A DNA stretch of 52,542 nt. It comes from Oscillospiraceae bacterium (lineage in GTDB: Bacteria > Bacillota > Clostridia > Oscillospirales > Ruminococcaceae). The stretch lies in contig JAAYNJ010000018.1 in assembly GCA_012520915.1 (NCBI GenBank), forward strand, positions 1 through 52,542. Direction: 5' to 3'. Below are positions 1 through 7,263 of the stretch, one piece after another; position 1 is the first letter of the stretch, and the number at the start of each line of letters is the position of its first letter. The notes under the pieces were generated by a model. That model did not search any database. It saw only the letters and a list, made by a program, of their open reading frames with translations, and was not told the origin of the DNA. A program made the translations under genes and the position numbers.

Positions 1-1
1 A

Positions 2-451
2 CTACCAAAACAGAAGAGAAGCTAACCTTTTTAATGCTGCATCACTGCGTCTATAAGCTTCTGAACGGCTAATGTAATACCGGCGTGTTACCTTGTCTTC
101 CCAGCGTTCTCCGTTTCGTTCAATGAACCTTGTAGTTAAAAGAAACTGCTCTTCTTCAGTTAACCGTTCCCAATACGGCATTAATTCTTCAATATATGCG
201 CGCGCTTGCTCTCTTCCTTTAAGCAGAATGTCTTTTTTGTCGATTGCAGCACATAACATTTCTTCCGTTCGACTTGCTCCTCCGGTAACAGGAGTTTTAT
301 CAAGCGAAGCCCCTTTAATTGAAGTCATTTGAGAATTTATTTCAGCAACTTTTTCGTCTCCATAAGTTGCCTTCCAGTGTTTATCACTCCAATCTCTTAA
401 TATGCAAATTGTAACCTTGACAGGGTCTATGTAATTGATTAATTCGCTCAT
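2..451 (-). CDS. ArpU/RinA-like phage late transcription regulator
   Basis: A 149-residue protein, last in the leftward early operon, where many Firmicutes phages carry an ArpU- or RinA-type activator of the packaging and late genes. The C-terminal end (about residues 120 to 149) has the sigma-region-4-like helix-turn-helix look of this group, with YYISRSEAYRRSDAALKRL as recognition helix region. The middle is charged and helical. I start at the ATG at 451 because GAGGAG lies at the right distance; a GTG two codons upstream would sit on top of the ribosome site. Family call is from overall pattern, so the exact family name is uncertain, but a DNA-binding regulator is well supported. Confidence 0.6.
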   Translation of the reverse strand: MSELINYIDPVKVTICILRDWSDKHWKATYGDEKVAEINSQMTSIKGASLDKTPVTGGASRTEEMLCAAIDKKDILLKGREQARAYIEELMPYWERLTEEEQFLLTTRFIERNGERWEDKVTRRYYISRSEAYRRSDAALKRLASLLFW

Positions 452-490
452 AACCACTCCTCAAATTTAGAAACCTTGGTGATATTTTAC

Positions 491-730
491 TTATCGTTCT
501 TTCCTTGCTTTATCCTCTTTTATCATCTCTCTGATTTCCGAAATAATAACCATGTCTTTCTCTAGATCTTCTATTGCGTCTTTTAATCTTCGCCCATATC
601 CACGGGCGTTCAACTCATCACAATATAGTTTGACGAAATCCGGTTCTTTTACTTTTTTGACTGTTATGAACGGTGTATCTAACTTGTAATTCCGGAAGTC
701 TTTTTGCGTAAGTTTTAATGTTTCAGTCAT
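491..730 (-). CDS. small phage early protein, unknown function
   Basis: A 79-residue charged, mainly helical protein with no recognised domain. The start is the ATG at 730, preceded by a G-rich ribosome site (GGGGGGTGAA); the reading frame extends six codons further but without a better signal. Its start overlaps the end of the DUF3846 gene by 8 bases, so the two are probably translationally coupled. It lies in the tail of the early operon with other small accessory proteins. No transmembrane segment or cysteine cluster is visible. Confidence 0.6.
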   Translation of the reverse strand: MTETLKLTQKDFRNYKLDTPFITVKKVKEPDFVKLYCDELNARGYGRRLKDAIEDLEKDMVIISEIREMIKEDKARKER

Positions 731-1070
731 TGTTTTCACCCCCCTCAATAGGGTCAGGTTTAATCAAGTTTCTGAATAGCTTTTTAAATATCCTCCTGAA
801 CTCGTCAGGAGAGGCTGGAATGTCACAGAATTCGTCTCCGTCTACACCTGCAAAAATAATCGGTCCGACAAAATCTACACCGCAGATATTGCAGTTATAG
901 GGCATTTCCAGAAGCCGGCCGTCCTCGTTGCAGATAATTGTCATATCTTTTGCAATCGTTACAGTCTCTATATATCCTCCAACGCTCCTCTGCAGCTCGC
1001 TAAGACTATTTTCAATATCGGTGAAATAAGGTTCTTCACCCGGGTTTTTGATAACTACTTTCACATTCAA
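723..1070 (-). CDS. DUF3846-type phage protein
   Basis: A 115-residue protein resembling the DUF3846 family found in many Firmicutes phages and integrative elements. The family look is seen in the VGGYIETVTIAKDM stretch (about residues 30 to 43), the PYNCNICGVDFVG stretch (about 57 to 69) and the GVDGDEFCDIP stretch near residue 75. Function of the family is unknown. It overlaps the end of the upstream DUF551-like gene by 4 bases, showing tight packing in the early operon. Confidence 0.65.
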   Translation of the reverse strand: MNVKVVIKNPGEEPYFTDIENSLSELQRSVGGYIETVTIAKDMTIICNEDGRLLEMPYNCNICGVDFVGPIIFAGVDGDEFCDIPASPDEFRRIFKKLFRNLIKPDPIEGGENND

Positions 1071-1357
1071 ATCTCCTCTTCTTCAAACGGTTTCGGAAGC
1101 GGCATCCAGGCTTGAACTCCGGACATCGAACCGGAGCCGTGCCACCATCCTTTTTCATCTACATAAGCTCTGTTTACGCTCTTTTTCCCTGATTTGGTCT
1201 TGCACGACACTAAGACCATCTCACCCGGGGTAGGGAGAGCTTTCGTTACTGGAATCCAGGTCTTTTTTTGTTTCATTTCTTCAATCTCTTTGTCAAAATA
1301 GACTTCGTCTTCGGGCAATGCATATTCACCGAAAACTTTTACTTTTTCTTCTGTCAT
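1067..1357 (-). CDS. DUF551-like phage protein
   Basis: A 96-residue protein whose second half fits the DUF551 pattern common in phages: WIPVTKALPTPGEMVLV (about residues 35 to 51), a central GWWHGSG, and a terminal AWMPLPKPFE. The function of DUF551 is not known. The first 30 residues are acidic and lysine-rich. It follows the 87-residue gene after 10 bases and overlaps the DUF3846 gene by 4 bases. Confidence 0.65.
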   Translation of the reverse strand: MTEEKVKVFGEYALPEDEVYFDKEIEEMKQKKTWIPVTKALPTPGEMVLVSCKTKSGKKSVNRAYVDEKGWWHGSGSMSGVQAWMPLPKPFEEEEI

Positions 1358-1367
1358 TTTTTACCTC

Positions 1368-1631
1368 CTATTCAAGCGCTTCCCTTAGTTTTTTGAGATT
1401 TTCAAACATGATTTCTAACATTAAATTTTGAAAAGAGACCTCGTCATAAACACAATGTGCTTCAATATTAGCGAAGGGTTTTAGGTCTAATTTATCGTCT
1501 TGAAACAACAGCGTGATTATGTTCTGCAGTACATTCTGTATGTCGCTAATCATTACTGTATTTTGTTTGACAACTGATACCAATGTTAAGCTGGCCTCAA
1601 CTTCCTCAACTCGTTTTAATCCTCCTGTCAT
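1368..1631 (-). CDS. phage early protein, unknown function
   Basis: An 87-residue, mostly helical protein that I do not recognise. No catalytic motif, cysteine cluster or membrane segment can be seen. Its start overlaps the end of the resolvase-like gene by 4 bases (ATGA type), which supports it as a real, co-translated gene of the early operon. Confidence 0.55.
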   Translation of the reverse strand: MTGGLKRVEEVEASLTLVSVVKQNTVMISDIQNVLQNIITLLFQDDKLDLKPFANIEAHCVYDEVSFQNLMLEIMFENLKKLREALE

Positions 1632-1957
1632 CTTTTAATCTCCTCTCTTTCCAAGTATCTTTTATAAATCTTTACCCAGCCTTCAATCTGCATGGTAACG
1701 AGCCAACCTTTTCCGTTCTTCCTGTGAAATACAGTCGGTATAGCGTTCTTTGCATCTCTGACAGCTTGCTCTATCGCTTCATAGATATTCAGTCGTTCTA
1801 CGCGTTTAACTTCTATATGGATATCCGGAAGTTCGACAACATCACCGTCCCCGGCAATCCCTGAAAACTGTTGAGATCTGCGCGTTTCAAATCCGTATTC
1901 TTTAAGCTTCTTTGCAAGCTCCAACTCTCCGCGCTTTCCTTTTTGTCGGCTATTCAT
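1628..1957 (-). CDS. PDDEXK nuclease, Holliday-junction-resolvase-like
   Basis: A 109-residue protein with the core of a restriction-endonuclease fold: an N-terminal basic helix with RGELELAKKL (about residues 9 to 18), then LPDIHIEVKR (about residues 43 to 52), which gives the D...ExK catalytic triad. Short archaeal-type or phage Holliday junction resolvases have this layout. It likely trims or resolves branched DNA during phage replication and recombination. It overlaps the DnaC-like gene by 4 bases, placing it in the replication block. Substrate is inferred from family and context. Confidence 0.7.
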   Translation of the reverse strand: MNSRQKGKRGELELAKKLKEYGFETRRSQQFSGIAGDGDVVELPDIHIEVKRVERLNIYEAIEQAVRDAKNAIPTVFHRKNGKGWLVTMQIEGWVKIYKRYLEREEIKR

Positions 1958-2760
1958 ATACAGTCTTCTCCCAATATTTCCATTGCTTTTCGTCTCTTTT
2001 GCTCGGCTATTCTTTTTCTAAAACTTGTTCCGGTTAAAACAAGTTTTTGGGGACACATCCGGTCAATTCGGTCATAAGCTCTCGAATAAGCAATATCCGG
2101 GGGTTTCCTTATTTCGGCTATTGACAGGTTAGTTGTTATAACCAGAGGTTTACCCGATAAATCACGGAGATTAATTATGTTCTCAAACTGTTCATAACCG
2201 TAAGAGGTTCTGCGCTCAGCTCCGACATCATCCAGAATAAGAAGGGAAACGGCAGAGATCTTCTCAAAAAGCTCATCTTTAACGGATATATCCGCATTAA
2301 TGATTTCCGATACCGAGATCATTAGCACTGAGTTTTTATATTTTTCTATAATCTCGTTTGCGATGCACGCAGCGTAGAAAGTCTTTCCGGTTCCGACATC
2401 TCCGGAGAACATGATGCCTATATTGCCTTCTTTCATCTTCTCCCAGTTGCTGACATATCCTCTCGAAACAAGAGAAGCATTGCTGTCCGGCCGGACATCT
2501 TTTTCAAAGACAAATTTGTGATAAATAGCTCCGTGAAGTCCTTGCTTAAGCTTTTCAATCTTCGCAAGCTCTCTTTGCCTTTTCATTTCTTCATCCATTC
2601 GCTGGTAGCTTTCCTTGCTGCATTTACAGAATATGGGGAGCAAGGCAGGGATCCCTTCTATCCGGCAGGACTTAGGTGTTTTGCAATGGCCACAATATAG
2701 AATGCCTTCATGCATATAATCACCGGGACTCTTTTCTGCGTTGGGAAATTTAAACAACAT
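1954..2760 (-). CDS. DnaC/IstB-like AAA+ helicase loader
   Basis: A 268-residue ATPase that should load the replicative helicase at the phage origin. The N-terminal part has a zinc-finger-like set CGHCKTPKSC...CKC (about residues 24 to 47). Walker A is SGDVGTGKT (about residues 119 to 127) and Walker B is LLILDDVGAE, with the sensor TTN later. The frame is open for 32 more codons upstream, but that part lies inside the DnaD-like gene; the ATG at 2760 has GGAAAGGAA in front and overlaps the initiator gene by only 11 bases, so I chose it. The initiator-loader order is typical of Gram-positive phages. Confidence 0.85.
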   Translation of the reverse strand: MLFKFPNAEKSPGDYMHEGILYCGHCKTPKSCRIEGIPALLPIFCKCSKESYQRMDEEMKRQRELAKIEKLKQGLHGAIYHKFVFEKDVRPDSNASLVSRGYVSNWEKMKEGNIGIMFSGDVGTGKTFYAACIANEIIEKYKNSVLMISVSEIINADISVKDELFEKISAVSLLILDDVGAERRTSYGYEQFENIINLRDLSGKPLVITTNLSIAEIRKPPDIAYSRAYDRIDRMCPQKLVLTGTSFRKRIAEQKRRKAMEILGEDCI

Positions 2761-3532
2761 TGCTTTCCTTTCCGGGATATATGAAACCCAAAGACTCATC
2801 ATGTTTGCTGACAGATTGACTGATTTGAGAATTGACAACAGATAACTTTTCAACATCTTTCCGGCACCAACTGTTGATAGTGGCGTAATGGTTTTTATAT
2901 CCGAGATATTTGCTGTTTTTATTTTCTATTCCCGTGTCAAGAGCGACTATTTTAGACTGCACCATTGATACACCATATCGGCCTACCAACTTTTGATATT
3001 CGTCATCAGTCATAACAACGTGATTAAATTCACCGAATGTTCGTGAGGATTCATTCACTTCTGACTCTTCATATATTCTCTTATATTCTCTTAACTTCTC
3101 TTCTCTTATATTCTCTTCTATTAGGCGTGAGTCCTCAGTGGGCTCTCCGTGAGTATTCAGTGAGTCCTCAGTGAGTGATACAATTTCGGCATTTTCAGTC
3201 TCTTCGGGTAACGGGATAGGTGAAGGAGAAGGACGATTGATTTTCTGATGTTTAAGGAAGTTTACGATATGGTAATAACGCTGACCGTCAAGGTCGTACA
3301 GAGTTATGAGGCGAAGTGTACAGAGGTTGCCGAGTGCTTTTTCTATATCGCTATCTCTTAGGCTATCGTATGGAAATACGTCTGCTTTAATTAGCTTGGG
3401 GTTGGCTCGACCGGCTCCGTTATCTTCGGCAAAATTCCAAAGACCTATAAACAACAAGCGTTCCAAATGGCTTAACTCTCCTATTTTTTCATCTCGCCAA
3501 AAATTTGGATCAATCATTCTTTTTCGCGCCAT
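2750..3532 (-). CDS. DnaD-like phage replication initiator
   Basis: A 260-residue protein starting with a winged-helix pattern common in phage replication organisers (MARKRMIDPNFWRDEKIGEL and then the GNLCTLRLITLYD wing). After a proline-rich, charged linker (about residues 110 to 160), the C-terminal part resembles a DnaD/DnaB2 domain with a conserved YKNHYATINSWCRKD end (about residues 207 to 221). It should bind the phage origin and recruit the DnaC-like loader encoded immediately downstream. The linker-coding DNA holds repeats that may be the origin itself (see the repeat entry). Confidence 0.75.
   Translation of the reverse strand: MARKRMIDPNFWRDEKIGELSHLERLLFIGLWNFAEDNGAGRANPKLIKADVFPYDSLRDSDIEKALGNLCTLRLITLYDLDGQRYYHIVNFLKHQKINRPSPSPIPLPEETENAEIVSLTEDSLNTHGEPTEDSRLIEENIREEKLREYKRIYEESEVNESSRTFGEFNHVVMTDDEYQKLVGRYGVSMVQSKIVALDTGIENKNSKYLGYKNHYATINSWCRKDVEKLSVVNSQISQSVSKHDESLGFIYPGKESNVV
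3060..3180. repeat. iteron-like repeats and AT-rich tract, candidate phage origin
   Basis: Inside the initiator gene, the 14-mer pattern GTGAGTNNTCAGTG occurs three times, at 3127-3140, 3149-3162 and 3160-3173, with starts 22 and 11 bases apart (two and one helical turns). Beside it, 3071-3118 is an A+T-rich pyrimidine tract with repeats of TATATTCTCT. Repeats beside an easily melted tract within the initiator gene are the classic layout of lambdoid-type phage origins. Function is inferred. Confidence 0.45.
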
Positions 3533-3562
3533 TTCTCCCTCCTTTCTTTAGAGTTAATGAGT

Positions 3563-3751
3563 CTAATCTTCGCGGTCTATTTCATGTATCAGAAACGGAA
3601 GTACAAATCTTTCGTTGCCTGCAGGTTCGGGACGGTGATCCGTAATTAAATAAATCAATACGCTTCTTATTAGTCTTCCAAATTCTGCATCTGAAAGCAG
3701 GGATGTGTTTTTGTATATACTATTGTGCAAATGTAAATATTCTCTCGCCAT
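3563..3751 (-). CDS. small phage protein, DUF6291-like N-terminus
   Basis: A 62-residue protein with a pattern (YLHLHNSIYKNTSLLSDAEF followed by GRLIRSVLIYL) that resembles the N-terminal half of short phage proteins near replication initiators (DUF6291-like). No function is known. The ATG at 3751 has AAAGGA about 6 bases upstream. It lies between recT and the DnaD-like gene. The family assignment is tentative. Confidence 0.5.
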   Translation of the reverse strand: MAREYLHLHNSIYKNTSLLSDAEFGRLIRSVLIYLITDHRPEPAGNERFVLPFLIHEIDRED

Positions 3752-3780
3752 TAGTTGTCCTTTCTATCAGAATTTTAAGT

Positions 3781-3805
3781 AGGGGGGATGTATTTAATCC
3801 CCCCT
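3781..3805 (-). terminator. 9-bp hairpin downstream of recT
   Basis: A perfect inverted repeat AGGGGGGAT / ATCCCCCCT with a 7-base loop lies just after the recT stop in the leftward operon. The following bases on the minus strand are not a clean T-run, so it could be a leaky terminator, a processing site or an mRNA stabiliser rather than a full stop. Confidence 0.5.
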
Positions 3806-3819
3806 GGACCTCCTTTCTG

Positions 3820-4680
3820 TTAAGCTTCTTTATTCTCTTTAACTTCTTCTAAAACCTCTTCCAAAACCTCACCCGTCTCTGTGTCTATCACAAACTCAGC
3901 ATCGGCTTCAACTTCGATGTAAGTGTTTGGAACCTCATACATGTCTTCCGAGATTTCAGTCTTTATAGTTTCATCAGCGGACAATCCTCTGACAAAATCG
4001 CTCTTTAACGGCGCGTATTTTAATACACGCTTTAACACCGTCTTCTTTGCCATTTCTTCAAAGTTTGTCTGCCACGGTCCGGAATCAAATGCCTTGCTAT
4101 ACTTCCGTGCATGTCCTCTAACATCATCAACGCTCATAACGTCAAATCCGTAACCGCCGTCTTTTGTACGAAAAACAGCGTAAACGTGAGTAGGCTCCCC
4201 TCTATCGGATGTAGCCGGAACATGTTTAAGTACCGGATTAAGACCGAACTCGTATGTAAACTCATCATTTTCATATGCTACATGAGCCTGAATTATTGTT
4301 ACTTCTCCGGAACGATAGGCAAGATCTATCAGCCCTTTATAGCCTAGTTGGAATTGGCATTCATAAGCTTTAGCTTTACTGTTCCAATAGGGAATTAAGT
4401 ATGCCTGTCCGAGCGGAGTGTTCGGTTCAACTCCCAGTTGTGCAGCGGTCATCATCGCGCCAAGGAAGCTTTGAGGTGTGGTCTCTGCAAGTTTAGGATT
4501 GGAAGAAAGAGCAGAAAGAACTATCCGTGTAAATCTCTCCGGAGTGATTACTGAAGGCAGCGCCTTTTTAATTTCACCCTCCATCTGTTTAATGTACTGC
4601 TGCATTGTCAGTCTTTTGCCGTTACCGTTTTGTTTTAGTTTTGTTTCTGCCGTTTTTTGAATAATTCCACTGTTTGCCAT
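3820..4680 (-). CDS. recT: RecT single-strand annealing recombinase
   Basis: A 286-residue RecT-family protein that anneals complementary single strands during phage recombination. The family core is clear: LSSNPKLAETTPQSFLGAMM (about residues 59 to 78), AAQLGVEPNTPLGQAYLIPY, QLGYKGLIDLAYRSG and MAKKTVLKRVLKYAPL. The acidic C-terminal tail is usual. The frame extends 33 codons further upstream, into the nuclease gene; the ATG at 4680 (MANSG) follows GGGAGG and starts directly after the upstream stop, so I used it. Its partner is the YqaJ exonuclease encoded immediately upstream. Confidence 0.9.
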   Translation of the reverse strand: MANSGIIQKTAETKLKQNGNGKRLTMQQYIKQMEGEIKKALPSVITPERFTRIVLSALSSNPKLAETTPQSFLGAMMTAAQLGVEPNTPLGQAYLIPYWNSKAKAYECQFQLGYKGLIDLAYRSGEVTIIQAHVAYENDEFTYEFGLNPVLKHVPATSDRGEPTHVYAVFRTKDGGYGFDVMSVDDVRGHARKYSKAFDSGPWQTNFEEMAKKTVLKRVLKYAPLKSDFVRGLSADETIKTEISEDMYEVPNTYIEVEADAEFVIDTETGEVLEEVLEEVKENKEA

Positions 4681-4681
4681 G

Positions 4682-5620
4682 TTAGCTAACCTCCCTGATT
4701 TTAAATGTTCTGAATGATGATATTTTGTAATAATCTTCAAGCGGTAAGTCCGGATAATCTTCCGCAAAGCTCTTGTCATTGAATGTTCTTCGAGTCTGCG
4801 GTTTCCACGTGACTTTGTGAGATCCGCACATTCCTGTCTCGTTTTCTCCTAAATCGATAATGAGCGTCTGCTTAATTTCCTCCATCCTGTTTGTCGCTTC
4901 ATTTTTAATGTCTCTCTGACTGAAATATTCCTGTATTAAAGAGTCTCTGCCAAACAGATTAACAAGCCCTTCGCTGTTGCTGTCTGCATAGATTGTTTGC
5001 AAGGCGTCCATTGTTGCATCGCTGCCATCGGCCGGAGGAGGGGAGTCTGTTTCAACAAACTTCCAGAAGTCTAGCTCTTGTTCCATTAATGCTCTGATCT
5101 CTTCTTCATCGCGTTCGATGGTAAATTCGTAGAAACCCTGATTAAGAACGAGAACACCGAGATACCATCTCTTTGCTCCTGTAACCGCCATGTAGTGGAC
5201 ACATTGGACATAGTAATGTTCCGGATATGCTCCGCCTTTGAAATTCTTAAGGTTCATAACGGATGTGGTTTTACATTCGAGTCCGGCATCTTCGCCTACA
5301 ACAAATCTGTCAACATCCGCATGAGCGAAAGGATAGGCAGTATTTCTAATGATGAAGTTAGATCTCCGAACCTTCTTCCCGGTAACCTCACACCATCTCT
5401 GTGCGACATAGTCTTCTAAATCTCTTCCTTGTCTCATGGCTTCGTTATCCGGGATTTCCGGAAGCCTTCCGGTTTTATCCGCCCATACTCTGTAAGGACT
5501 GGACCATTGATTTAATCCGATTATTGCAGCAGCATCGCTTCCGCCTATGGATTTTCTGCGCTCTTCCAGCCATTCTTCGTGACTCATATTGATAGTTGGA
5601 ATTCTGATAATCTCACTCAT
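4682..5620 (-). CDS. YqaJ-type viral recombinase exonuclease
   Basis: A 312-residue nuclease of the lambda-exonuclease/YqaJ family. Visible motifs are the N-terminal RRKSIGGSDAAAIIGLN (about residues 21 to 37), the ADVD and LECKTT pair that supplies the acidic and lysine catalytic residues (about residues 100 to 120), and the tyrosine-rich YPEHYYVQCVHYMAVTG (about 133 to 149). It resects double-stranded ends to give 3' tails for RecT. The ATG at 5620 has GGGAGG about 9 bases upstream; a longer frame runs 15 codons further but lies in the small zinc-ribbon gene. Confidence 0.88.
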   Translation of the reverse strand: MSEIIRIPTINMSHEEWLEERRKSIGGSDAAAIIGLNQWSSPYRVWADKTGRLPEIPDNEAMRQGRDLEDYVAQRWCEVTGKKVRRSNFIIRNTAYPFAHADVDRFVVGEDAGLECKTTSVMNLKNFKGGAYPEHYYVQCVHYMAVTGAKRWYLGVLVLNQGFYEFTIERDEEEIRALMEQELDFWKFVETDSPPPADGSDATMDALQTIYADSNSEGLVNLFGRDSLIQEYFSQRDIKNEATNRMEEIKQTLIIDLGENETGMCGSHKVTWKPQTRRTFNDKSFAEDYPDLPLEDYYKISSFRTFKIREVS

Positions 5621-5816
5621 CGCATAACACCTCCCAGGCATTCGCGGTGCCGATACACTCATCACAGCCTACGATCTCTCCATACAAGTTGGTGTAAACG
5701 GTGTCGCATTCTTCATCGCAAATCGGACAATGGGGGATTTCGGGATATATTCCGTCAGGATAACCTGTCGCTTGTAAATTTCTTATAACCGGGTGATCCG
5801 GTAATTGGTTGGACAC
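5613..5816 (-). CDS. small zinc-ribbon phage protein
   Basis: A 67-residue protein starting at GTG with AAGGAG seven or so bases upstream. It has two CxxC pairs, CPICDEEC (about residues 30 to 37) and CDEC (about 51 to 54), that should bind one zinc ion. Similar small zinc-ribbon proteins precede the YqaJ nuclease in many Firmicutes prophages; function is unknown. It overlaps the nuclease start by 8 bases. Confidence 0.65.
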   Translation of the reverse strand: MSNQLPDHPVIRNLQATGYPDGIYPEIPHCPICDEECDTVYTNLYGEIVGCDECIGTANAWEVLCDE

Positions 5817-5912
5817 TGTTAGATCTCCTTTCTTTGAAGATTTATTTATTTGTTTGTTTTAATGTGATAAACTGATTTTGCATTTAATCTTTTTGTGTAT
5901 ATAGGAGTCGCT

Positions 5913-6335
5913 TTGTTTACTGCTTTTACATTGATTGAAGAATCAAAAGAATGTTGCGTTGTTGCAAAGTTGTTAGCGGATAACCAACACTACAAGTGGG
6001 CGGTTTATATTGCCGGCTATTCTATTGAGTTTTCTTTGAAGGCTTTAATTTGTAAACGCAAGGGATTTAAAACTTATCCTGATGAGCAATCTAAATATAA
6101 AAAACATGATTTTAATAATCTCGTGAATCTAGCTGATTTAAGGAGTGATTTGAAGGAATATCAAGATTCAAACTTAGAATTCCAAGTTAACTGGTCTTTG
6201 ACTACAGACTGGTCGCCGGATCTTCGATATGAACAGTTTGATCCTGCCTCTTCGGAGAGCAGATGGCTGGATTTTTATGATGCAATAACGAATGAGGATA
6301 GCGGGGTGATTGTGTGGCTGCACTCGTTGATATAA
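5913..6335 (+). CDS. HEPN-domain protein
   Basis: A 140-residue helical protein, read against the surrounding early genes. The stretch AGYSIEFSLKALI (about residues 34 to 46) and the following KYKKHDFNNLVNL (about 61 to 73) match the HEPN pattern seen in small toxin-like and nucleic-acid-linked proteins. The Rx4-6H ribonuclease motif of classic HEPN toxins is not seen, so catalysis is uncertain. I start at a TTG with AGGAG six bases upstream; a GTG at 5895 is open but has no ribosome site. It overlaps the next gene by 22 bases, so the two form a pair. A moron or defence/toxin-antitoxin role is inferred. Confidence 0.6.
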   Translation: MFTAFTLIEESKECCVVAKLLADNQHYKWAVYIAGYSIEFSLKALICKRKGFKTYPDEQSKYKKHDFNNLVNLADLRSDLKEYQDSNLEFQVNWSLTTDWSPDLRYEQFDPASSESRWLDFYDAITNEDSGVIVWLHSLI

Positions 6336-6727
6336 ACCAAGAAAAACTTCAGTTTGTAAGGGAATATATTGATCTCTTGATAGAAAAGTATGGCGATATT
6401 CACATTGCTTTTGCGCTTCCAAATCAGTCTGAAAAGTTAGGGCTTGATTTTACACTCTTTCTATCTGCTTCTTGGTTTAATCGGTTCAAAACGTCGAGAG
6501 ACCTTTTAAAACTCCTCTTTACGGAATTAAGGGCGAGGGAGAAATACATTACATTGAATCCTATTACAAGGATTACCCTCGTTGCTCCAAATGACCGATC
6601 TCTAGCATCTCAACTCATAAAATCTGGTGCTATTTATGTCCAGAAATCTATTTCCAAGTTTACAAACTGTACCTTTGCAGGTGTTCATATTCAGATTGGC
6701 TATGCTTTTGAGCTCCGCAGTCGATAA
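6314..6727 (+). CDS. unknown partner of the HEPN protein
   Basis: A 137-residue protein that I do not recognise. It starts at a GTG with GGGGTG upstream and overlaps the HEPN gene by 22 bases, which implies coupled translation. In HEPN/MNT pairs the partner is a nucleotidyltransferase, but its GSxARG...DxD signature is absent; only a vague LGLDFTLFLSASWF strand pattern (about residues 42 to 55) might recall it. Its last 68 bases overlap the convergent 66-residue phage gene, so the 3' end may have been created by insertion into that gene. Confidence 0.5.
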   Translation: MAALVDINQEKLQFVREYIDLLIEKYGDIHIAFALPNQSEKLGLDFTLFLSASWFNRFKTSRDLLKLLFTELRAREKYITLNPITRITLVAPNDRSLASQLIKSGAIYVQKSISKFTNCTFAGVHIQIGYAFELRSR

Positions 6728-6860
6728 CGGCATCTAAAGGCAATTCTGCGTCATAGACAATTTCTCCTGATTCATTCTTCAAAACAGCGTGTTGTTTAAT
6801 GATTGACCCGTCATCGAACGGTATTCTTTTTTCCGGAATAATTAAGACAAATTTACTCAT
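6660..6860 (-). CDS. small phage early protein, possibly truncated
   Basis: A 66-residue protein of unknown function; two strand-rich segments (FVLIIPEKRIPF and IVYDAELPLDAVI) suggest a small beta fold. It starts at ATG with GAGGAA about 10 bases upstream, 3 bases after the preceding gene. Its last 23 or so codons run antisense over the end of the HEPN partner gene, so the present C-terminus may be an artefact of that insertion. Confidence 0.5.
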   Translation of the reverse strand: MSKFVLIIPEKRIPFDDGSIIKQHAVLKNESGEIVYDAELPLDAVIDCGAQKHSQSEYEHLQRYSL

Positions 6861-6863
6861 AGG

Positions 6864-7148
6864 TTACGATTCCTCTTTATCAATATCTTTTAACTTTCTT
6901 TTAAGATGCTTCTGCTGAACCAGGATAGACATTGCCCGGGACTTATTAATCGCCATTTGAGCTTTTAGATCCTGAGGATCATCTGCTAAGAAGTAGCCTT
7001 TACCGTCCTGAAGGTTGCAAATTGGATAACCTGCATTTCTTAAATCTTCTATACTTTGCCTCATCATCCGGTCGGAGACACCTGCCATCTTTGCAAGCTC
7101 AGAACGTGGAATTGCGTTCTCCCTTCCGGTTTTTAAATATTGCAACAT
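6864..7148 (-). CDS. winged-helix phage DNA-binding protein
   Basis: A 94-residue protein whose first 50 residues fit a BirA/HTH_11-like winged helix: IPRSELAKMAGVSDRMMRQSI (about residues 14 to 34) as helix-turn-helix, then LRNAGYPICNLQDGKGYFLA as the wing. The rest is a basic, charged helix. Such proteins often sit among early phage genes as regulators or as replication accessories. RBS GAGGA lies 8 bases before the ATG. Confidence 0.65.
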   Translation of the reverse strand: MLQYLKTGRENAIPRSELAKMAGVSDRMMRQSIEDLRNAGYPICNLQDGKGYFLADDPQDLKAQMAINKSRAMSILVQQKHLKRKLKDIDKEES

Positions 7149-7221
7149 TTTTATTTCCTCGTTGATTATCTTTATTTTGTGTGATATTCTTTTGGTACAT
7201 CTTTTTTGATTATCTTGTTTC

Positions 7222-7252
7222 GCTCCTCACTCCACGAGGAGCATCTTTTTTT
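7222..7252 (+). terminator. hairpin with T-run on the plus strand inside the early operon
   Basis: GCTCCTC and GAGGAGC form a perfect 7-bp stem with a 7-base loop, followed on the plus strand by ATCTTTTTTTG. This is terminator-like for rightward transcripts, opposite to the surrounding genes. It could stop transcription coming from the HEPN pair about 500 bases upstream, or the minus-strand form could be a leader hairpin for the winged-helix gene. Confidence 0.45.
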
Positions 7253-7263
7253 GTCTTTTTTCA

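Noticed and set aside
3127-3173. CRISPR-like repeat array
   Set aside because: Only three short units with 8-base or negative spacing, within a coding gene; they fit iterons better. No CRISPR array was found elsewhere in the window.
5913-6727. Classic HEPN/MNT toxin-antitoxin pair
   Set aside because: The second protein lacks the GSxARG and DxD nucleotidyltransferase motifs and the first lacks Rx4-6H, so the standard label is not justified.
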